Positions 4,960-14,736 of a stretch of DNA of 22,829 nucleotides are shown here, piece after piece. Position numbers and translations under genes: made by a program. Where the stretch lies: positions 1 through 22,829 of the IMG/VR virus record IMGVR_UViG_3300018080_004877; one strand, given 5' to 3'. Source of the stretch: a virus. Position 1 is the stretch's first letter. The number at the start of each line of letters is the position of its first letter. Under the pieces are notes generated by a model. It was not told the origin of the DNA, ran no database searches, and saw nothing but the letters and a program-made list of their open reading frames with translations.

Positions 4960-7605
4960 TTACAGCTGCGGATACATAAAGACCAAGGCGACACCATATC
5001 CTTTTTGATGAGAGTAAGGCTGCTTGATACGCATCACATAAAAGCCTGTTCCGTCTTCTGATTTAGTGCCAATGCCGCCTGAAGGCACGATGCTGTCCCC
5101 TGCCTGGACCGTATCATTAATCCTGACATAGACCTGGCCGACCAGCCCCACAACATGCCACTCGTCCCGCTCTTCCCGCGGAATATATTCTACATCCGGA
5201 TCGTAATGTGGATTTTCTTTTGGAACGAGTTCTTTTTGAATCACCACATTACCGTCTTTGTCTTCTGATTCAACGTTGATTTCTTCATAAATGATCCCGC
5301 CGAACTCATTTCTTAAATAGCGATCATTCCAATAAAAAGCTGCGCCGCCCATAATGACGCCGGCCGTCTCTGAAATAACGCCTAAAACCTTTTCACCTTT
5401 TTCTGCTTTCCGGATTTTATCGCCGTCCATTGTTACCAGGTAACCGGACTCAATCTTGCTGCCGTCTTTGGATTCAAAGTATTCAGCCAAGTCCTTTAAG
5501 TCAGAAACACTTTCAATACGACCGGTGCCTAAAACATTCCCAGCCTTTGCGTTTATCTCTACCTTTTTATTTGAAGCCGATGGACTCCCTGTACCGTATC
5601 CAAGCGCCACCGTATAGCTCTTATTGTTGATGACAGCTTGTGACGATAGAATTGTTCGGGATACTCCATCCCCCTCAATCCTGACATTATTTGATGATCC
5701 GATGACAGACCGGCTTCCGTCTTTCGTTGCGGTCGATCTTTCAGAAGAACCGATCACCACATTCCGCGTGCCCTGTGCCTTACATCCGCCGGTTGATCCG
5801 ATGACAGCTGAAGCCTCTCCGGAAGCGACAGGATCACCGGAAGAAGCCGCAATAAAACCGGTCTCTGAAGTCGCATATCCTGAAGTTGTGGCAACCCTCG
5901 TCCCGCCTTTTAAGTTGTTTGGCATATATTTATACTTTTGACCTTTAATCATTGCCGCATAATCATAACCCTCCGCATAAACACCCACAATATTGGCTTG
6001 GCTGTTTGGTGAGGTGATGCCATAAGCACCCTTGTCCCCTGTCATGATCCCATTGTTGATGTTAACGTTATATACTCCCCCGCCAATCACAATGCCGCTT
6101 TTAGCAGATTTATAGAACGTAAAGTTTGAAATGTTGACATTATCAGTCCGCTGGTTGCCGCCAAAAAGACGGATATCCGCTTCAGCTTTTTTAAACCCAC
6201 GCACTTGAATTCCAGTGAGTGAAATGTTTCGGCTGCGATATTGAAGTGCGATAGCGGGATAGTTTTTATAATCGTATGAAGGATCACCGATAGCTGTAAA
6301 GCCGCTGACCACAACATTTTTATAGGCAGAAATGACAAGCGCACGCGGTGAAAGGTCCTTATACAAGGAATTAAATACCGGTTCAATCGCCGTACAATCT
6401 GTTAATGTGACATCGTAAGCTGTCGTGCTTTCAGGGTCAGATGCTAAATGATGGCCGATATGACGGATATCGTATGACCGCACATCACGATAAGACACAT
6501 GACCGATAACATGGACATTTTGAGCAGCCGGCCATTTGGCATGAGCTTTAACCTCTACGCCCCTGACATTTCCTTCAGAATAGCAATTCAGTATCCAGGC
6601 GTGCTTTGAACCGTCGTCAATTTCAATACCGTTGGAATTGGACTCCCCCTGTTTATGAGCTTTGCCGCTTGGATAAACACAATGTGAATTGGATATGAAA
6701 ATATATTCGCTGTAATGTGCGGTAATCCCATCGTCGCCATATCCGTATGCAACGCAATTGTCTAGCCATATATAACGACTCCCGTTCTTCGTATAATCGG
6801 TTGTTGGCAAATGATCATAAGTAGGAGCTGTAATATCAAAACCGTGCAGCCCTGGGTTTATCGCCTCAACATCTTTCACCCAGCCGTATTTCACATTGGC
6901 AAATGTTAAGCAGCTGGAATGTTGCCCGCCAGTCGACCGAACTCCGCCTTGTCTATTCGGATTCCAATCAAGCGACATCCCCTGCACAAAAATATTTCTG
7001 TTTCCCTGCTCATAGTCTGCATTTGTAATCACCCATTCACTGGCGGGCGTATTCTCATGAAGTTTGATGGTCGTGATACCTTTTCCCTTTCCAATCAAGT
7101 ACGTCCAGGATGGGAGCTTGATGCCTTTCACAATATAAGTACCGGCACTTAACTCAATTCGCACCCGGCCATTCCCTAAAGCCTTTTTGAAAGCCTCAGT
7201 GCTGTCGGTTTTTCCGTCCGGAACGGCCCCAAAGTCATCTACATACACAGTGCGCTTTATTTTTTGTGCGAGTCTATTAAATTCTAAGTCTAGGCGATCT
7301 TTCAATGTTTGAGCAATTTCTCCGTCAGTTGTCACCCGGGCGTCCACTACTTCTTTGACATCTGAACCGTCGTGATTTGTGACTAGGTTGGCAAAGCGTG
7401 CTGATAAATTTTTCAGACGGTTTCCAACAGTAAAGCCGCCGTGGTCGATTTGTTCCGACGTGTGGGCGGCTCTGGAAGACTTATGTCTTTTCAAATTATA
7501 ATCGTGATCATTCAAGGCATTTTCTATGGATTGCATATCTTCACTTAGCTGGGATTCATAAAGTGAATTACGGGTTTTATTGTAGTGCTTAATCAGCCGC
7601 AACAT
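4960..7605 (-). CDS. Tail spike: beta-helix (pectate lyase-like) with C-terminal self-cleaving Peptidase_G2 domain
   Basis: 881 residues from the ATG at 7605, which has AAGGGAG eight bases upstream; an earlier ATG (7611) and GTG (7614) sit too close to that site. Residues 1-118 are helical and probably attach to the baseplate. Residues ~122-560 begin with VDDFGAVPDGKTDSTEAF, the Pectate_lyase_3 signature, and continue as a right-handed beta-helix with GIEIDDGSK and VRGVEVKAH rungs. About 585-680 carries YadA-head-like repeats (SAVIGSTGG, NVVIGSS, RSVIGSSNN). The last ~200 residues, with DLAEYFES at 705-712 and then SGYLVTMDGDKI, match the Peptidase_G2 intramolecular chaperone of phi29 gp12-like appendages, which removes itself after trimer folding. 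The likely role is binding or degrading cell-surface polysaccharide such as teichoic acid. The gene follows a terminator at 7627-7656. Confidence 0.9.
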   Translation of the reverse strand: MLRLIKHYNKTRNSLYESQLSEDMQSIENALNDHDYNLKRHKSSRAAHTSEQIDHGGFTVGNRLKNLSARFANLVTNHDGSDVKEVVDARVTTDGEIAQTLKDRLDLEFNRLAQKIKRTVYVDDFGAVPDGKTDSTEAFKKALGNGRVRIELSAGTYIVKGIKLPSWTYLIGKGKGITTIKLHENTPASEWVITNADYEQGNRNIFVQGMSLDWNPNRQGGVRSTGGQHSSCLTFANVKYGWVKDVEAINPGLHGFDITAPTYDHLPTTDYTKNGSRYIWLDNCVAYGYGDDGITAHYSEYIFISNSHCVYPSGKAHKQGESNSNGIEIDDGSKHAWILNCYSEGNVRGVEVKAHAKWPAAQNVHVIGHVSYRDVRSYDIRHIGHHLASDPESTTAYDVTLTDCTAIEPVFNSLYKDLSPRALVISAYKNVVVSGFTAIGDPSYDYKNYPAIALQYRSRNISLTGIQVRGFKKAEADIRLFGGNQRTDNVNISNFTFYKSAKSGIVIGGGVYNVNINNGIMTGDKGAYGITSPNSQANIVGVYAEGYDYAAMIKGQKYKYMPNNLKGGTRVATTSGYATSETGFIAASSGDPVASGEASAVIGSTGGCKAQGTRNVVIGSSERSTATKDGSRSVIGSSNNVRIEGDGVSRTILSSQAVINNKSYTVALGYGTGSPSASNKKVEINAKAGNVLGTGRIESVSDLKDLAEYFESKDGSKIESGYLVTMDGDKIRKAEKGEKVLGVISETAGVIMGGAAFYWNDRYLRNEFGGIIYEEINVESEDKDGNVVIQKELVPKENPHYDPDVEYIPREERDEWHVVGLVGQVYVRINDTVQAGDSIVPSGGIGTKSEDGTGFYVMRIKQPYSHQKGYGVALVFMYPQL

Positions 7606-7626
7606 GTCCATCACTCCCTTTTTGGC

Positions 7627-7656
7627 AAAATAAAAAAACGCCTACCTGAGCGTTTT
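7627..7656 (-). terminator. Intrinsic terminator between tail-tip lysin and tail spike
   Basis: On the minus strand AAAACGC (7656-7650) and GCGTTTT (7641-7635) form a perfect seven-pair stem. The 8-base loop ends with the TAG stop codon of the upstream gene. The T run continues as TTT, A, TTTT. Confidence 0.85.
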
Positions 7657-9354
7657 AAAAAGCTGGTCAATATATCGTTTTTGATCTCTAAGCCTTTTCG
7701 CTTGATCCACATTTATGCTTTGGATATCTTTGCGGAAGTTTGCAAACGTCAATTTTGGACTGCTGTATGGGTTCAACGGATTGTACTGAATTGAAATCAG
7801 CCGAACATCGTCTTCAAACATGATCCCTGATGCCGTAACAGCCAAGACATGGATGGTGTCGCCTTTCCAGAAATCTTGCTCGATCTCTAAAAGCTTCGGC
7901 TCATAGATTTTTTGGAAATCAGCTTCTACCGTCATTTCCGGATATGGATTCACATGCCTTTTTAATGCAGAAATCATACTGCTGGCTTTTTTATAGCGCT
8001 CATCCCTGATCGGTTCAGCCCAGCGTGGCTTCCCTTCAATCAAGAATTTCTTTTCGTCTGGATGAATGTATAAAATAGGCTCAAACTCGTACTGAGGGTT
8101 TTTGTCATCAGTACTGCTCCCCTTTTTTAAGGCCCCGTATCCCCAGGCACGTGTTGTACTGTTTTGCGAGTTTGTTGTAATTGAAATGCCGGGCATATTA
8201 TAGCGCGAATCTAGGGTGAAATTAATCCGTTTCCCCATCTTTTTGTAGATATAAATTTTGTAATTATCCACGTCTATTTCAATCCCATAATCCTCAATTA
8301 TTTCATCCATTAGCTCTGTCGAGTTTTTATCACCAAAATTTTCTTGATCTGCTGATTCAAATTCACTCTCCGGCGTCTTAAAAATATATTTGAAGTCTGT
8401 ATTCTTCAGAGCAAAATCAAGCGCATCTCTCAATCTTAATTTCTTTGATACAGTTTCATGAATCCTGTTGTTAATAAGCAGCACAGTGAATATGTGGCTT
8501 GCTGTAACGGTTTTCCTTATGACATTTTTCTCTTGATGAAGTTGGACACCCGTAATGTAATATTTTTGGTGATTGAATTTTTTCTCGTCCAAATAAAGAA
8601 TATTGTCATCCACCAATAAATCAAATTCTGTACCGTTTTCCTGCGTTTTTGTGATCGTAAAGGTAAAACTCTTTTTGCCAGTCGTATCGTCCATCAGATC
8701 GACGGAAACGCCCGTTATTTCCACAACGCTCTTTCCGTCTTTCGTTGAGACATGCAACTGTGGAAAATCAACATCTGTCGGCAGATTCTGATTGAGCGTA
8801 ATGTCTTTCCCGTCATATTCCTTGCTTGGATACCCTGGGGTAGGATTCGGGTTTGTAGGCTCGTCAGGTCCATCTGGCACCCCATCCACAGTGTCATATT
8901 GTGTTAGATTGTAGGTTTGGATGAGGTTATTCAACTTTGTTGCATAGTTGGGATCGGAAGCATAACCAGCTTTAATAAGTGCTGCTGTTGCTTTTTTGTA
9001 GTCTTTTTCCCCGACCACAGCTTTATACTGATTCGGGTTCCAGCTCGTTCCGTTCACATACAAATTAGCTAGGTCTTGAATTGATTCAGTCCAAGATGGA
9101 TATTTCCGAAACTTGGCTTGTACACGAGTTGGATTCTCGTTCTTATCATATTCAGTCGTCCACATGAGAACATATTGACCGTTATAAGTACCCTTGATGC
9201 CGAATAAGTTTTTTCCTTTCTGCGCCAGCTCACTTGTACCCCATCCGCTCTCTAAACAGGCTTGAGCAATAATGAGAGACGCGAGAATATCATACTTTTT
9301 ATAGACTCTTTGGGCGTCCGGTGCAATTACTTTTATAAAATCTGTATTTGCCAT
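7642..9354 (-). CDS. Tail-associated protein: N-terminal glucosaminidase fused to prophage endopeptidase-tail domain
   Basis: 570 residues. Residues ~5-150 match a GH73-type glucosaminidase (IIAQACLESGWGTSELAQ with E35 as likely acid catalyst, then NLFGIKGTYNGQ, FRKYPSWTESIQDLANLY, and GYASDPNYATKLNNLIQ), which cuts the GlcNAc-MurNAc glycan backbone. A proline-rich linker (~153-182) follows. Residues ~190-540 match the prophage endopeptidase-tail (Tal/gp44-like) hub fold (YYITGVQLHQEKNVIRKTVTA, DALDFALKNTDFKY, and ARAWGYG-like TTRAWGYGALKKG). The C-terminus is helical. Position right after Dit is as expected for the tail-tip hub; the enzyme domain probably opens the wall during DNA entry. AAGGAG lies 9 bases before ATG. 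A hairpin terminator encloses the stop codon. Confidence 0.88.
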   Translation of the reverse strand: MANTDFIKVIAPDAQRVYKKYDILASLIIAQACLESGWGTSELAQKGKNLFGIKGTYNGQYVLMWTTEYDKNENPTRVQAKFRKYPSWTESIQDLANLYVNGTSWNPNQYKAVVGEKDYKKATAALIKAGYASDPNYATKLNNLIQTYNLTQYDTVDGVPDGPDEPTNPNPTPGYPSKEYDGKDITLNQNLPTDVDFPQLHVSTKDGKSVVEITGVSVDLMDDTTGKKSFTFTITKTQENGTEFDLLVDDNILYLDEKKFNHQKYYITGVQLHQEKNVIRKTVTASHIFTVLLINNRIHETVSKKLRLRDALDFALKNTDFKYIFKTPESEFESADQENFGDKNSTELMDEIIEDYGIEIDVDNYKIYIYKKMGKRINFTLDSRYNMPGISITTNSQNSTTRAWGYGALKKGSSTDDKNPQYEFEPILYIHPDEKKFLIEGKPRWAEPIRDERYKKASSMISALKRHVNPYPEMTVEADFQKIYEPKLLEIEQDFWKGDTIHVLAVTASGIMFEDDVRLISIQYNPLNPYSSPKLTFANFRKDIQSINVDQAKRLRDQKRYIDQLFKTLR

Positions 9355-9366
9355 ATTGCATGCTCC

Positions 9367-10203
9367 TTACGCGTAGTAGAAACGGGTATCGAATATAATT
9401 TCAAAATCATTGGTATTCTGGATTTCAAACTCATTCATTCCTATATCGAGTCCCGGGAGCCTGCCGGATGTTTTGATAGGTGTTTTATTGATCACCGTGT
9501 ATTGCTTAATAAAAGAAACTCGCTGTGATTTTTTTAATTCTTGCTCAATTTTCAGCTTTTCACCATTTGTATGGTTAATGATCGTCACATTTTTTCCGGC
9601 CGCCCATAAGGTCACATTATAGGCATGTTCCAAAGGATTGATATAGGCATCACCGGTGTTATAAACCTGAAACCTCTTTCGATTTTTGAACCTGTATTCC
9701 AGATCGTCACGCATGTGAATATTCATTCCCGGACTCCAATGTTCTCCATCAAAATTCTGCTTTGTCAAAGAAGTGAATTTGGATTCTGCCAGTCCAGTGA
9801 TGTTGTTAAATTCAACTGTGAACGTTACAAAGTTTTTCTCCTTTTCTTTTGGAATACTAAAATTCCCATCACAAGTTACACGAAAACGGAGATTCGGCAA
9901 TAAATCGGTCGAGATATAATAGGGAAACGGCTTGACTAAAAGCGCGTAAAGTTCCCGCCTAAATTGATAAAAGTTTTCAGCGATGACTGAATTCAAATAA
10001 AATTCAACGGTTATTTTTCGTTCTGTATATGTGACATCCCGAGGATGCTGCGGAAGGATTACTCCATTTATTCTGGGTATGCTAACCGTTTCGCGATCAA
10101 TCCCAGGTGCTTCAGGTGTGAAGCTTAAAGGTTCAAAAAAAGGAAGCAGGCTTTTTAAACTCTGCTCCCCAAGTCCATTATCGTAATCTAGGAATAATTT
10201 CAC
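9367..10203 (-). CDS. Distal tail protein (Dit / Sipho_tail family)
   Basis: 278 residues. The N-terminal half has the Sipho_tail (PF05709) pattern: a short beta-rich start, RETVSIPRINGVILPQHPRDVTY, KITVEFYL, NFYQFRRELYALL, and FVTFTVEFNN near 125-135. The C-terminal half is a beta-rich domain ending in LPGLDIGMNEFEIQNTNDFE. Dit forms the hexameric ring that joins the tail tube to the tail-tip hub. The start is a GTG sharing one base with the TAG stop of the tape measure gene (TAGTG), with GGGGTGA upstream, so translation is coupled. Its position between tape measure and Tal supports the call. Confidence 0.88.
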   Translation of the reverse strand: MKLFLDYDNGLGEQSLKSLLPFFEPLSFTPEAPGIDRETVSIPRINGVILPQHPRDVTYTERKITVEFYLNSVIAENFYQFRRELYALLVKPFPYYISTDLLPNLRFRVTCDGNFSIPKEKEKNFVTFTVEFNNITGLAESKFTSLTKQNFDGEHWSPGMNIHMRDDLEYRFKNRKRFQVYNTGDAYINPLEHAYNVTLWAAGKNVTIINHTNGEKLKIEQELKKSQRVSFIKQYTVINKTPIKTSGRLPGLDIGMNEFEIQNTNDFEIIFDTRFYYA

Positions 10204-13200
10204 TATCTCACCCCGTTTATGAATGAAGTTCGATTAAACCGATCACCGGCTGATTGGTCAATTTTTCTGCCATCAAGATATGTGTTGCTGTCTTTTAGTA
10301 AAAGCTGCTGCAAGAGCTGCACATTTTTATTTAGAAAATCAATTTGCTTTGCCATCATACTGATTTGTTTTTCTTGATTCTTAACAACACGGCTAATGTC
10401 CACAGAAAAATCATTAGGTGGTGGCAGCTCTTGTTCAGGTTTTGCCGAAACTTTTTGAAGCAGAAGAAGTGCTTTTGAAATCATCCCATCCTGCAAATCC
10501 GGAAGTACGCCGAGCTTACTACCTATCCGAGTCCATAGCCCAATATTACGCTCCCTATATGAAGGGTCTTCCGTGATGGTTGTTTCATCATACCCTCGTT
10601 CATTTAAAACAGCCCATTTTGAGCCTCCTCGACCTGGCGAGATACCGCCTTTTGCATAACCAACATAGCCGCCACCCCGGGCCATTGATTTTAAGCCTGG
10701 ATGATTGCTAATGTCTCCATATCTGCGCTTGATATAGTTAATGGCAGCCAACGTATTATCTATCGGATTCAAAATGTTGTTATGTCCAGGAAACTTATTT
10801 GCGTTAAAAGTGCTCGGGATCGTCTGCATCAATCCCTGTGAAGGATGGCCGGCTTTCGCGTTGGAATCCCATAAGTTGATAGCATTTGGATTTCCGCCGC
10901 TTTCCTTCATGGCGATGGTCACAAGCCCTGGAATCCATGAAAGAGGTACCCCCGCTATGCCTACAGCCTCTGTCACCCATTGGTTTACGGATTTCGTTCC
11001 TCCGGTCCCTTTAAATGTGGACGGCTCTGGCATGACTCCTTTCAAAAATTCAGTTGTCCCATTTTTTAAGGTCTTGAATATACCGGTTCCAAACGAATCA
11101 ATGCCTTTTCCTGATTTGTATGGTATTAGCCCGCTAAACAGTTTTTTAATCAATTTACCGGGACCGTTAATAATCAAGTCCATAGCGCTTGAACTAACAT
11201 CCCCGACTCTGTCCACAACACCTTTTCCGAAAGAAATTGCTCCGTTGACCATTTTCTTAGAGCCTTCAGCAGCTTTTTTGAAAAAGTCGCCAACCCCACC
11301 TGCATATCCAGGAAGCCCCGAAGCCGCAAGCTCTTTTGACTGATCATGAGGAAGTACAGATGTTCCGCGCGGTAGGTCCCAAATTTGCGGGCCGCTTGCC
11401 CCTACAACATAAGTTCCGACGCCTGGTGTATGTGCAAGCTCCCATCCTTCTTCACCAACAAGCGCTTTTCCTCCTGGGTGAAAGTCTGTCCCTTTCGCAT
11501 ATGCAACACCAGGAGCGACCTGCATCTTTTCAGAATTGCCGCTGTAGCCTTTAGGCTTCCATTCTGGAATAGTTGGGATGTGCATAAATTCAAGAACCTT
11601 ATTAATTCCGCCGGTGATACTGTTCACAAAACCGGCTATATCAATAACGGTTTGATCCCACGTATCAAGAACCTCGCCGGTTTCCCAATCTACTTGTTTA
11701 ATATGTCCAGCAGCTTGCTTTTTAGCTTCTTTTACGACACCTTTATGTGACTCTTCCGCATTTGCTATCGTCTTATTTTTCTGATCCCTTGCTTTTTTAA
11801 CAGTATCGTCATGCTCTTTTTTACTAATTGTCCCTTTGACATAATATTGGTCGTCCGCTGCTTTAACCACTGCTTTATATTGATCTTTTGCTGCTTTGAT
11901 TGTTTTATTCTTAGCTTTGTTGCTGTTTTTCACAACAGCGGCCGCCTGTTTAGCAGAGAGATTGGAGGATTCTTCTTTCAATTTTCGTGAGATTTTAGTT
12001 TGCTCATCTTTACTCGTTGAAAGTGCAGTCTCCATTTGAGCAAGCATTTTTCTCTGGATTTTTGCTATTTCCTTATTTTCTTTTTCCGTAGTTTTACGGT
12101 TTTCTTTAGCCGCGGTTCTGTAAATTTCATTTACCCGGTCCACATAACCTTGTATCTCTTTCTGTTTCTTCTCATTCCCACTTTCAATTTTATTGAGTAT
12201 CTTAGCTGCTTGTTTATCTGAGGTTTTATCATTTGAAGCATAAAAATCTTGTAACACTTTAGTGGCTGAATCGGCACTTGTTTGAAATCCCTTTTTCAAC
12301 GAGTCTCCCATTTCAGTGAACTGCTTTGTCACATCATCGGCAATATCCTTGGTGATCTTTGTATTTGTTGCTCGAAGGGTATTGAGCTTTGCTGTGACTT
12401 TAATATTCATATCTTCATAAGCATTCACAGCTTTTGCAGTAGCCTTCGATACTCCCTCACCAAAGTCAATAGTCGATGGAAGAACCCTTTTCTTCAGATT
12501 GTCATAATACTTTGTACCAGCTTCGGTTAAAAGTGTCACTCCTGTTACAGCAAGACCAACAGGACCACCTAACAAGCTCAATCCGCCACGTAAAAGGCCG
12601 ACAACTCCTGCTCCTTTTTTGAGAATGTTGAATAGGCCAAAACCGCTTTTTGCTAAATTCATAAAGCCGCCGGCGCCTTTAATTGCATTGGCCCCAACCT
12701 TTAAAATACTCCCACCGAATTTTAAGAGCTCAGGAGCAAATGAAAGAATTAGCCCGGCAATTGAACCAACTGGCCCGCCAAACAATCCAAGACCAACGCC
12801 GGCAACACGTGAAGCACCGCCTAGGCCTCGCATGGCTTTAGCACTTCTGCTGGATGATTGTTCAAGCCTCCCGACTCTGGTTGTTGCCAGATTGGCTGAC
12901 TGATGAAAACGTCCCATTCGTGTGGATGCTGCCGCCGCTGCCGCAGATGTTGTTGTCATTCCTGCAGCCGCTGTCCTGGAAGCTGCGCCCGCTGCAATGG
13001 CTTCCGTAGAATAAACGCCAAGACTGACCGATGCTTGATTTACATTCCGCGTTAAATATCCGCCCGCGGTCCGAAGCATATTCCAGCCTGCTGCTACTTT
13101 TGGCAAAGAGCCCAGCAACAGTAAGAACGCGCCGCCTAAGAGGGAAAATACAGTGACTGCACCGCCAGTAATCGCAATGGTACTCGCCACAGAAGGGGGC

Positions 13201-14672
13201 AATGAGTCAAACCAGGTTACAAGCTTTGTTAGTCCGTCAGCTGTAGCCCGGATAACAGGCAAGAACTGATTTCCAAAAGTGATAACAGCATTGTTTGTAG
13301 CAGATTTCAGATACTCAATAGAGCCAGCCAGGTTGTCCATTTGCTTTTTGGCTACTCTTTCAGCTGTGCCGCCACTTCCTTCAATTTCTCTTGTGAATTC
13401 TTGAAGCTTATCTTTACCGGCGTGCATTAAGGTAATAAACCCGGAAAGCGCATGTTGCCCCGCCAGCTGTTTGGCAATACGAATTTGCTCAGTTTCGGTA
13501 TAATCTTTTGTTTTCTCATTGATTTGTCCGATAATATCAGCAAGCGGACGCATTCTACCGGTTGAATCTGTAACTTTTAGACCCAACTCTTCAATCGCTG
13601 ATGCAGCTGGTTTTGGTGGCGCCGAAAGTCGCGTCAAGGTAGACCTTAAAGCCGTTCCAGCCATATCAGCTTTAATTCCGCTGTTTGCCATGATACCGGT
13701 TGCCGCCGCCAATTCCTCCATGCTGACTCCCGCTGTTTTTGCGGCCGGTGCTGCATATTTCATTGTTTGCCCGATTTCTTGCAGGGTGGCGTTTGAATTC
13801 GTAAAAGTATATGTCATTGCATCCGCAACACGGTTTGTGTCTTCAGCCTTGATATGAAATTCAGTCAAAATGTCAGAAACGATATCGGCCGTAACTCCAA
13901 GGTCTGTTTGACCGGCTGCGGCAGTCGCGAGAAGGCCAGGCATAGCCCCGATAATTTGATTTGTTTTATATCCGGCCATCGCAAGATACTGCATACCTTC
14001 TGCTACTTGCCCATCTGTATATTGAGTTGTTGCACCTAAATGACGGGCTGTTTTTGTAAGCTCACTCATTTGATCATTTGTCGCATTTGCCAAAGCACCG
14101 ACACGGCTCATCGCTTTCTCAAAATCAGCTGCGGCTTTAACAGACATGCCGATTCCCAAAGTTCCCGCTGCGCCGATTGCAGAAAGAGCCTTTCCGGCAG
14201 TTGTGGCTGATTGATACACCGCGTTTAGCTCTTTAGATACTTCTCCTGAATTACGCTTAAACACAGAAAAAACACCCGCTGCTCGTCGGGTGCTGTTTGT
14301 GGTATTTTCAAATAGTTTTGTTACTCGTTGCAGTTCATTTCCAAGGCTTTGATGAACGGCAATTGCATCATTCAGCCGGCGGCCTTGTATCTGCGTTTCT
14401 CGGTTGTCCAGCCCTTTTTCTCTGACTAACTTATTGTATTTTGTCCGATGCTCATCAACTAAACGGCCTTGTATGCGGTATTTGTTATTAAGTCCTTCTA
14501 CTTGCGATTGAAGAAACTTAGACTGATTGCCCGCAGCTTTATATACTGCACCGGATGCCTTCATTTCTGAATTCGCTAAACGCATTTGCCGCTTTAGACC
14601 TTCAATTCCGCGATTAAAGCCGGTATCATCAAGGCCTACTTTAACAACCATATTTCCGATAGGTTGCGCCAT
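10203..14672 (-). CDS. Tail tape measure protein with C-terminal lytic transglycosylase (SLT) domain
   Basis: 1489 residues, the largest protein here. A helical N-terminus (1-150) is followed by the TP901-type tape measure core (~170-395: [64 protein letters not shown]). Hydrophobic segments lie near 495-525 and 625-655, and a glycine-rich hydrophobic stretch near 660-715. A highly charged coiled-coil region spans ~735-1005. The SLT domain is at ~1235-1360, with the putative catalytic E1257 in MKESGGNP and the [11 protein letters not shown] motif. Tape measure length sets tail length; at the usual ~0.15 nm per residue this predicts a tail near 200 nm. The SLT domain would cut peptidoglycan locally when the tail tip reaches the cell. 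The start follows GGGGTGG. Confidence 0.95.
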   Translation of the reverse strand: MAQPIGNMVVKVGLDDTGFNRGIEGLKRQMRLANSEMKASGAVYKAAGNQSKFLQSQVEGLNNKYRIQGRLVDEHRTKYNKLVREKGLDNRETQIQGRRLNDAIAVHQSLGNELQRVTKLFENTTNSTRRAAGVFSVFKRNSGEVSKELNAVYQSATTAGKALSAIGAAGTLGIGMSVKAAADFEKAMSRVGALANATNDQMSELTKTARHLGATTQYTDGQVAEGMQYLAMAGYKTNQIIGAMPGLLATAAAGQTDLGVTADIVSDILTEFHIKAEDTNRVADAMTYTFTNSNATLQEIGQTMKYAAPAAKTAGVSMEELAAATGIMANSGIKADMAGTALRSTLTRLSAPPKPAASAIEELGLKVTDSTGRMRPLADIIGQINEKTKDYTETEQIRIAKQLAGQHALSGFITLMHAGKDKLQEFTREIEGSGGTAERVAKKQMDNLAGSIEYLKSATNNAVITFGNQFLPVIRATADGLTKLVTWFDSLPPSVASTIAITGGAVTVFSLLGGAFLLLLGSLPKVAAGWNMLRTAGGYLTRNVNQASVSLGVYSTEAIAAGAASRTAAAGMTTTSAAAAAASTRMGRFHQSANLATTRVGRLEQSSSRSAKAMRGLGGASRVAGVGLGLFGGPVGSIAGLILSFAPELLKFGGSILKVGANAIKGAGGFMNLAKSGFGLFNILKKGAGVVGLLRGGLSLLGGPVGLAVTGVTLLTEAGTKYYDNLKKRVLPSTIDFGEGVSKATAKAVNAYEDMNIKVTAKLNTLRATNTKITKDIADDVTKQFTEMGDSLKKGFQTSADSATKVLQDFYASNDKTSDKQAAKILNKIESGNEKKQKEIQGYVDRVNEIYRTAAKENRKTTEKENKEIAKIQRKMLAQMETALSTSKDEQTKISRKLKEESSNLSAKQAAAVVKNSNKAKNKTIKAAKDQYKAVVKAADDQYYVKGTISKKEHDDTVKKARDQKNKTIANAEESHKGVVKEAKKQAAGHIKQVDWETGEVLDTWDQTVIDIAGFVNSITGGINKVLEFMHIPTIPEWKPKGYSGNSEKMQVAPGVAYAKGTDFHPGGKALVGEEGWELAHTPGVGTYVVGASGPQIWDLPRGTSVLPHDQSKELAASGLPGYAGGVGDFFKKAAEGSKKMVNGAISFGKGVVDRVGDVSSSAMDLIINGPGKLIKKLFSGLIPYKSGKGIDSFGTGIFKTLKNGTTEFLKGVMPEPSTFKGTGGTKSVNQWVTEAVGIAGVPLSWIPGLVTIAMKESGGNPNAINLWDSNAKAGHPSQGLMQTIPSTFNANKFPGHNNILNPIDNTLAAINYIKRRYGDISNHPGLKSMARGGGYVGYAKGGISPGRGGSKWAVLNERGYDETTITEDPSYRERNIGLWTRIGSKLGVLPDLQDGMISKALLLLQKVSAKPEQELPPPNDFSVDISRVVKNQEKQISMMAKQIDFLNKNVQLLQQLLLKDSNTYLDGRKIDQSAGDRFNRTSFINGVR

Positions 14673-14708
14673 ATGTATCCACCCCGCTTCCCTGGCATAA
14701 ACTCAACG

Positions 14709-14736
14709 AAAAAAGACCGGCGATAAAGCCAGTCTT
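14709..14736 (-). terminator. Intrinsic terminator before the tape measure gene
   Basis: On the minus strand AAGACTGGC (14736-14728) and GCCGGTCTT (14721-14713) form a nine-pair stem, one pair being T-G, with a six-base loop and six T. The stem begins inside the TAA stop (14737-14735) of the frameshifted chaperone frame. Confidence 0.85.

Noticed and set aside
10741-11343. 200-codon plus-strand open frame opposite the tape measure gene
   Set aside because: It lies wholly antisense to the conserved SLT region, lacks a ribosome site and family features, and reads as a proline/leucine-rich shadow of the other strand.
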